This document shows, one piece after another, positions 60,600 through 64,000 of a stretch of 64,000 nucleotides of DNA. The notes beneath the pieces were generated by a model. That model had not been told where the DNA came from. It saw nothing but the letters and a program-made list of their open reading frames with translations, and made no database searches. This DNA is from Microbacterium galbinum (GTDB taxonomy: Bacteria > Actinomycetota > Actinomycetes > Actinomycetales > Microbacteriaceae). The DNA is taken from contig NZ_JAHWXM010000002.1 in the NCBI RefSeq assembly GCF_023091225.1, positions 372,001 through 436,000 on the forward strand. Direction: 5' to 3'. The translations under genes and the position numbers were made by a program. Each line of letters starts with the position of its first letter. Within the stretch, counting starts at the first letter, position 1.

Positions 60600-61745
60600 C
60601 TAGAGCTCGACGCCGACGAGAACCGGCTCGGGCTGCAGCACGAGACCGAACTCGCTGTGCACCCGGCTCTGGATGAAGCGCGCGAGCTCGGCGACCTCCG
60701 CGGCGGTCGCGCCGCCCCGGTTCGTGAGGGCGAGCGCGTGCTTGGTCGACACCGAGGCGCGCGAACGCGGCAGCTTGAACCCCTTGCGGATGCCGGCCTG
60801 CTCGATGAGCCACGCGGCGCTGACCTTGACGTCGGCCGCTTCACGCGCCGGTGCCGGGATCAGACCTCCGTAGGACGCGAGCGGGATGACGGTGACGGTG
60901 TCGAGATCGGGTGAGACCGGCCAGCGCGGACACTCCGGCGGGAGGGCGCGGGCGACGGACTCCGTGACGATCGCGTTCTGGAAGAACGACCCGACGCCGT
61001 GCGTATCGGGATCGACCCGGTCCCACAGCATCCCCTTCGAGGCGCGCGTGGCGAGGATGCGCTCGCGCACCCACGACAGCGGCACGGGGGCGTCGTCGCC
61101 GAGGGTCAGCGCCCGGCGCAGCTGCTCACCGCGCACGATGCGCTCCCGCGCGACCAGCAGATCGACCGTGATCGACAGGATCACGGCCCGCCGCTCGGGC
61201 TCGCTGCCGTAGTGGTGCTTGAGCACCGAGGTGCGGAACCCGAGGCCCAGCTCGGAGGCCGGGACCGTCGAGATCTCGCCGGTCGCCGCGTCGATCAGCT
61301 CGACCTCGACCAGGGTCTCCTGGATCTCCTGCCCGTACGCCCCGATGTTCTGCACGGGAGCGGCCCCGACGGTGCCGGGGATGCCGCTCATCGCCTCGAG
61401 CCCGGCGTAGCCGTGTTCGACCGCGTACGCGACGAGTTCGTCCCACCCGTGGCCCGCCTGGGCGCGCAGCCGGATGCGGCCCTCGTGGGGCGAGGGCAGC
61501 TCGTCGATGCCGCGGGTGAGCACCCGGATGACGGTGCCCTCGAACTGCTCGTCGCCGACGAAGAGGTTCGAGCCTCCGCCGAGCACGAACCACTCATCGC
61601 CGCGCGACCACGTCTCGCGGAGCGCACTGACGAGCCCCTCGGCGGTCGTGGCGTCGAGCATCCGCTCGGGCGCACCGCCCGTGGCGATGGTGGTGAGCGC
61701 GGAAAGCGGGATCGGCGTGATCTCGTGCACCTCGGCGTCGCCCAT
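60600..61745 (-). CDS. murB: UDP-N-acetylenolpyruvoylglucosamine reductase
   Basis: A 381-residue flavoenzyme of the long actinobacterial form. The FAD-binding domain shows LGGGSNLFVGDEQFEGTVIRV (about 57-77), and the AMSGIPGTVGAAPVQNIGAYGQE signature lies at about 118-140. The catalytic serine lies in GVGSFFQNAIV (about 250-260). It reduces UDP-GlcNAc-enolpyruvate to UDP-MurNAc in peptidoglycan synthesis. The start overlaps the hadB stop by one base (TGATG). Confidence 0.96.
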   Translation of the reverse strand: MGDAEVHEITPIPLSALTTIATGGAPERMLDATTAEGLVSALRETWSRGDEWFVLGGGSNLFVGDEQFEGTVIRVLTRGIDELPSPHEGRIRLRAQAGHGWDELVAYAVEHGYAGLEAMSGIPGTVGAAPVQNIGAYGQEIQETLVEVELIDAATGEISTVPASELGLGFRTSVLKHHYGSEPERRAVILSITVDLLVARERIVRGEQLRRALTLGDDAPVPLSWVRERILATRASKGMLWDRVDPDTHGVGSFFQNAIVTESVARALPPECPRWPVSPDLDTVTVIPLASYGGLIPAPAREAADVKVSAAWLIEQAGIRKGFKLPRSRASVSTKHALALTNRGGATAAEVAELARFIQSRVHSEFGLVLQPEPVLVGVEL

Positions 61746-62143
61746 CAGACCGCGATGCGCAGCTGCGCCTTGACGAGCACAGTGGCCTCGCCGAAGGTGA
61801 CCTTGAGGTCGACGCGCGCGGACGCCTCGTCGACGGCGCCGATCGTGGCCAGCACGTGCACGTCGGCACCGTGCTCGGGGTCGACGACGACGGGCTTCGT
61901 GAAGCGCACGCCGTAGTCGAGGATGCGGGTCTGCGGGTCGAGGGCCGCGACGACCACCGACGAGGCGATGCCCATCGTGAGCATGCCGTGCGCGAGCACG
62001 CCGGGCAGCCCGACGGAGACAGCGACGTCGTCGCGGTAGTGGATGGGGTTGAAGTCGCCGGAGGCCCCGGCGTAACGGACGAGCGACTCGCGCGTCAGGT
62101 GCACGGTGCGCTCAGCGATCACGTCTCCGATCGAGTACGCCAT
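61745..62143 (-). CDS. hadB: MaoC-type (3R)-hydroxyacyl dehydratase subunit HadB
   Basis: A 132-residue hot-dog-fold hydratase. The catalytic dyad motif is GDFNPIHYRDDVAVSVGLPGVLAHGM (about 29-54), with D30 and H35 the expected pair. It forms a heterodimer with HadA. The ATG at 62143 is preferred over the preceding GTG because GGGGGA is four bases upstream; it overlaps the hadA stop. In mycobacteria HadAB makes fatty acyl dehydration for mycolic acids; this lineage lacks mycolates, so a general fatty acid role is more likely. Confidence 0.92.
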   Translation of the reverse strand: MAYSIGDVIAERTVHLTRESLVRYAGASGDFNPIHYRDDVAVSVGLPGVLAHGMLTMGIASSVVVAALDPQTRILDYGVRFTKPVVVDPEHGADVHVLATIGAVDEASARVDLKVTFGEATVLVKAQLRIAV

Positions 62144-62583
62144 CACTCCCCCTCTCCGACCAGCAGCACGCTGGTCGCGGTCACGACATGGGCACCTGCG
62201 GCATCCGTGATCTCGGCCTCGCTCGTGATGAGCGCGTTGCCGGCCATCATGCGGATGCCGGTGACCCGCAGTTGCGCGCTGAGCTCGTCACCCGCGACGA
62301 TCGGCCGCGTGTACGAGAAGCGCTGCTCGGCGTGGATCGTGCGCGCCAGCACGATGCCCGAATCCTCGGCGCCCAGGAGCTGCTGGAGCGTGAGGTCCTG
62401 GATGACCATCGGGAACGTCGGGGGCGCGACCACGTCCGCGAAGCCGGCCGCGCGGGCCGCCTCGACGTCGGTGTGCTGCGGAGCATCGGCGAAGACGGCG
62501 CGGGCGAACTCGCGCACCTTCTCACGACCGACGAGGTACGGGGGCGTCGGCGGGAACTCCCGGCCGACCAGTTCTGGGTTCAC
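62143..62583 (-). CDS. hadA: MaoC-like dehydratase subunit HadA
   Basis: A 146-residue hot-dog-fold protein of the FAS1-type dehydratase N-terminal group. It begins VNPELVGREFPPTPPYLVGREKVREFA, and has APPTFPMVIQ (about 53-62) and the EQRFSYTRPIVAGDEL segment (about 87-102). It lacks the catalytic dyad and provides substrate binding for HadB. The GTG at 62583 was chosen for the GAGGGG spacing. It is the first gene of the long minus-strand run. Confidence 0.92.
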   Translation of the reverse strand: MNPELVGREFPPTPPYLVGREKVREFARAVFADAPQHTDVEAARAAGFADVVAPPTFPMVIQDLTLQQLLGAEDSGIVLARTIHAEQRFSYTRPIVAGDELSAQLRVTGIRMMAGNALITSEAEITDAAGAHVVTATSVLLVGEGE

Positions 62584-62639
62584 TGGCACCCCTCGATCCT
62601 ATCGAGGGTCGCCGACAGCCGCCCCGCCCGCCGGTGCAG

Positions 62640-63443
62640 TCAGTCCTTCTTCTTGCGGCCCCGGATCGCCTTGAGCGCCATCTGCACAGCGATCACGACG
62701 AGATATGCCGCGAAGAGGATGTTGCCCGTGCCGGGATCGATCAGCGTCGCGAGCCAGGCGCCGAGCGCGGTCGTGGTGCAGGCGGCGACACCGATGAGAG
62801 CGGCGGCGAGCAGATCGACGTTGCGGTTGCGGAGGTTGCCGAACGTGCCGGAGACCGCGGTGGGGATCATCATGAGGAGCGACGTTCCCTTGGCGACCAG
62901 GTCGCTCGTGCCGAAGGCGAGCATGAGCACCGGAACGACGATCACACCCCCGCCCACGCCGATGAGGCCCGCGAGCACACCGGTGCCCACGCCGACGACG
63001 ACGAGCGCGATGCCCGAGATCCAGGTGAGATCGAAGGGCGCATCCCGCGAGGGGATCACGAGGAAGAGGCTCACGATCACGACGAGGAGGAAACCCACGA
63101 AGCCCCAGCGCAGGGCGGTCTGCGAGATGCGCGGCAGCAGGCGGGTGCCGATCTGGGCGCCGACGACGGCGCCCGCGGCGAGGATCAGGGCGGGGACCCA
63201 TGCGACGGACCCCGAGGCGGCGTACGAGATCACACCGACGGCCGCGGTGGGGACGATCGCGGCGAGCGAGGTACCGGCCGCGAGGCGCTGATCGAAGTGC
63301 AGGAACAGCACCAGCAGCGGGACGATCACCGTGCCGCCGCCGACCCCGAAGAGTCCGGAGAGGAGGCCGGCGAGCAGGCCGATCCCGATGAACGTCGTAT
63401 AGGCCCGCGGTCCGCGGAACGGTCTCGTGGCCGCGTCGTTCAC
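62640..63443 (-). CDS. TauE/SafE-family membrane permease
   Basis: A 267-residue membrane protein with about eight hydrophobic segments and the internal repeat typical of the family, seen as GLLSGLFGVGGGTVIVPLL (about 24-42) and GVLAGLIGVGGGVIVVPVL (about 154-172). The family exports sulfite, sulfoacetate or related organosulfur anions; the substrate here is unknown. It stands alone, with 56 nt to the hadA start and 48 nt to the sodium channel gene. Confidence 0.9.
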   Translation of the reverse strand: MNDAATRPFRGPRAYTTFIGIGLLAGLLSGLFGVGGGTVIVPLLVLFLHFDQRLAAGTSLAAIVPTAAVGVISYAASGSVAWVPALILAAGAVVGAQIGTRLLPRISQTALRWGFVGFLLVVIVSLFLVIPSRDAPFDLTWISGIALVVVGVGTGVLAGLIGVGGGVIVVPVLMLAFGTSDLVAKGTSLLMMIPTAVSGTFGNLRNRNVDLLAAALIGVAACTTTALGAWLATLIDPGTGNILFAAYLVVIAVQMALKAIRGRKKKD

Positions 63444-63458
63444 GTCTCTCCTTCACAC

Positions 63459-63478
63459 GCGGCCCTGGACGTGGCCGC
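63459..63478. terminator. Short hairpin downstream of sodium-channel gene
   Basis: A 6-bp GCGGCC/GGCCGC stem (63459-63464 with 63473-63478) with an 8-nt loop lies 13 nt past the channel stop. It is a weak terminator candidate. Confidence 0.4.
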
Positions 63479-63491
63479 ACCGTCCGCCAGC

Positions 63492-64000
63492 CTACTCCCG
63501 CGCGGGGCGTGCGCCGGACTCGAGGCTCTGCGTCAGCTGCGCGACCTGCGCGCGCAGCTCGCGCAGCTCGGCGAGCACCGCGGCCTCGCCGTGACCGCCG
63601 ACGGTCACCTCGTGGACGGGGGCCTCGCCGTTGCGGACGCGGTCCTCGTCGAGGCCCTGCATCGCGTCCACGATCACCGCGATGAACAGGTTGAGGACCG
63701 TCAGCGCGCTGATCAGCACGAAGGGCACGAAGAACGCCGGCGCCCAGGGAATCTCGGCGCTCACCGTCCGCGCGATCGCGCTCCAGGAGTCGAGCGTCAT
63801 GATCTGGAAGAGCGAGAAGAGCGACGCCCCCATGTCACCGAAGTACTCGGGGAAGCGCGCCCCGAACAGCATCGTCGACATCACCGCACCGACGTAGAAC
63901 ACGATCACCAGCAGCGCCGCGATGGAGACGATGCCGGGCACCGCGCGCACGAGCGCGTCGACGACACGACGCAGCGAAGGGATCACCGAGATCAGACGCA
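63492..64000 (-). CDS. Voltage-gated sodium channel (NaChBac-type), partial
   Basis: The C-terminal ~169 residues of a one-domain cation channel; the 5' end lies beyond the window. The part starts in the S4-S5 linker (RLISVIPSLRRVVDAL), followed by S5, the pore with the selectivity filter TLDSW (in FQIMTLDSWSAIAR), and S6 ending in LNLFIAVIVDAM. The filter differs from the TLESW of Bacillus NaChBac at one acidic residue (D for E). The cytoplasmic tail (VLAELRELRAQVAQLTQSLESG) is a coiled coil for tetramer formation. Predicted role is sodium conductance on depolarisation. Confidence 0.9.
   Translation of the reverse strand, partial: RLISVIPSLRRVVDALVRAVPGIVSIAALLVIVFYVGAVMSTMLFGARFPEYFGDMGASLFSLFQIMTLDSWSAIARTVSAEIPWAPAFFVPFVLISALTVLNLFIAVIVDAMQGLDEDRVRNGEAPVHEVTVGGHGEAAVLAELRELRAQVAQLTQSLESGARPARE

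Overview
The window is GC-rich (roughly 70% by eye) chromosomal DNA from an actinobacterium. The gene set points to the Microbacteriaceae, most likely Microbacterium or a close relative: NusG with a long acidic N-terminus, SipW-type exported proteins, a RamB-type regulator beside aceA/aceB, HadAB with MurB, and PucR-controlled putrescine/GABA genes. This placement is inferred from gene content; there is no rRNA gene to confirm it. I see no insertion sequence, integrase, phage module or CRISPR array.

Layout. 1-5 kb: PAP2 phosphatase, a Bcr/CflA-type drug exporter, and the transsulfuration pair cbs-metB. 5-10 kb: an alpha-glucoside-type (AglEFG-like) sugar ABC transporter with its divergent LacI repressor. 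10-11 kb: rplJ-rplL with an L10-type leader. 11-21.6 kb: accessory genes, namely an orphan YqaJ-like nuclease, a five-gene SipW locus (three alternate-signal exported proteins, the SipW peptidase and an LPATG wall-anchored protein), an MFS exporter with its MarR regulator, lysG/lysE, and a cystine-type ABC importer. 21.8-25.3 kb: rplA, rplK, nusG, secE and tRNA-Trp. 25.5-30.2 kb: an HSP90-like chaperone followed by a 932-residue TPR protein. 30.3-42 kb: pyruvate:quinone oxidoreductase, then a putrescine/GABA catabolic block (two aldehyde dehydrogenases, APC permease, Usp, putrescine oxidase, GabT) facing a PucR regulator. 42-48 kb: a hypothetical protein, a RamB-like regulator and the glyoxylate bypass (aceA, aceB). 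48-52.2 kb: small membrane proteins, Lrp/AldR with alanine dehydrogenase, and an aspartate aminotransferase. 52.3-62.6 kb: one collinear minus-strand run hadA-hadB-murB-pnuC-nadR-moxR-unknown-vWA/metallopeptidase-unknown-adenylating enzyme-VOC protein, mostly with overlapping ends. 62.6-64 kb: a TauE-type permease and a bacterial sodium channel cut by the window edge.

How genes work together. Cystine import may feed sulfur metabolism that also uses Cbs/MetB. Putrescine oxidase, the two aldehyde dehydrogenases and GabT form a complete route from putrescine through GABA to succinate. RamB with AceA/AceB, PoxB and Ald handle two- and three-carbon compounds. PnuC and NadR form a nicotinamide riboside salvage pair.

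Most unusual content: (1) a six-gene, end-overlapping operon joining a MoxR AAA+ ATPase, a fused HExxH/vWA protein, two unknown proteins, a PaaK-like adenylating enzyme and a VOC protein; (2) the SipW surface-protein locus; (3) the HSP90-TPR pair; (4) an over-represented 7-mer, GGATGCC/GGCATCC (about 110 copies by eye), which also forms the stems of two terminators; (5) two classes of intergenic palindromic repeat, one of which reads into the start of the RamB-like coding region.
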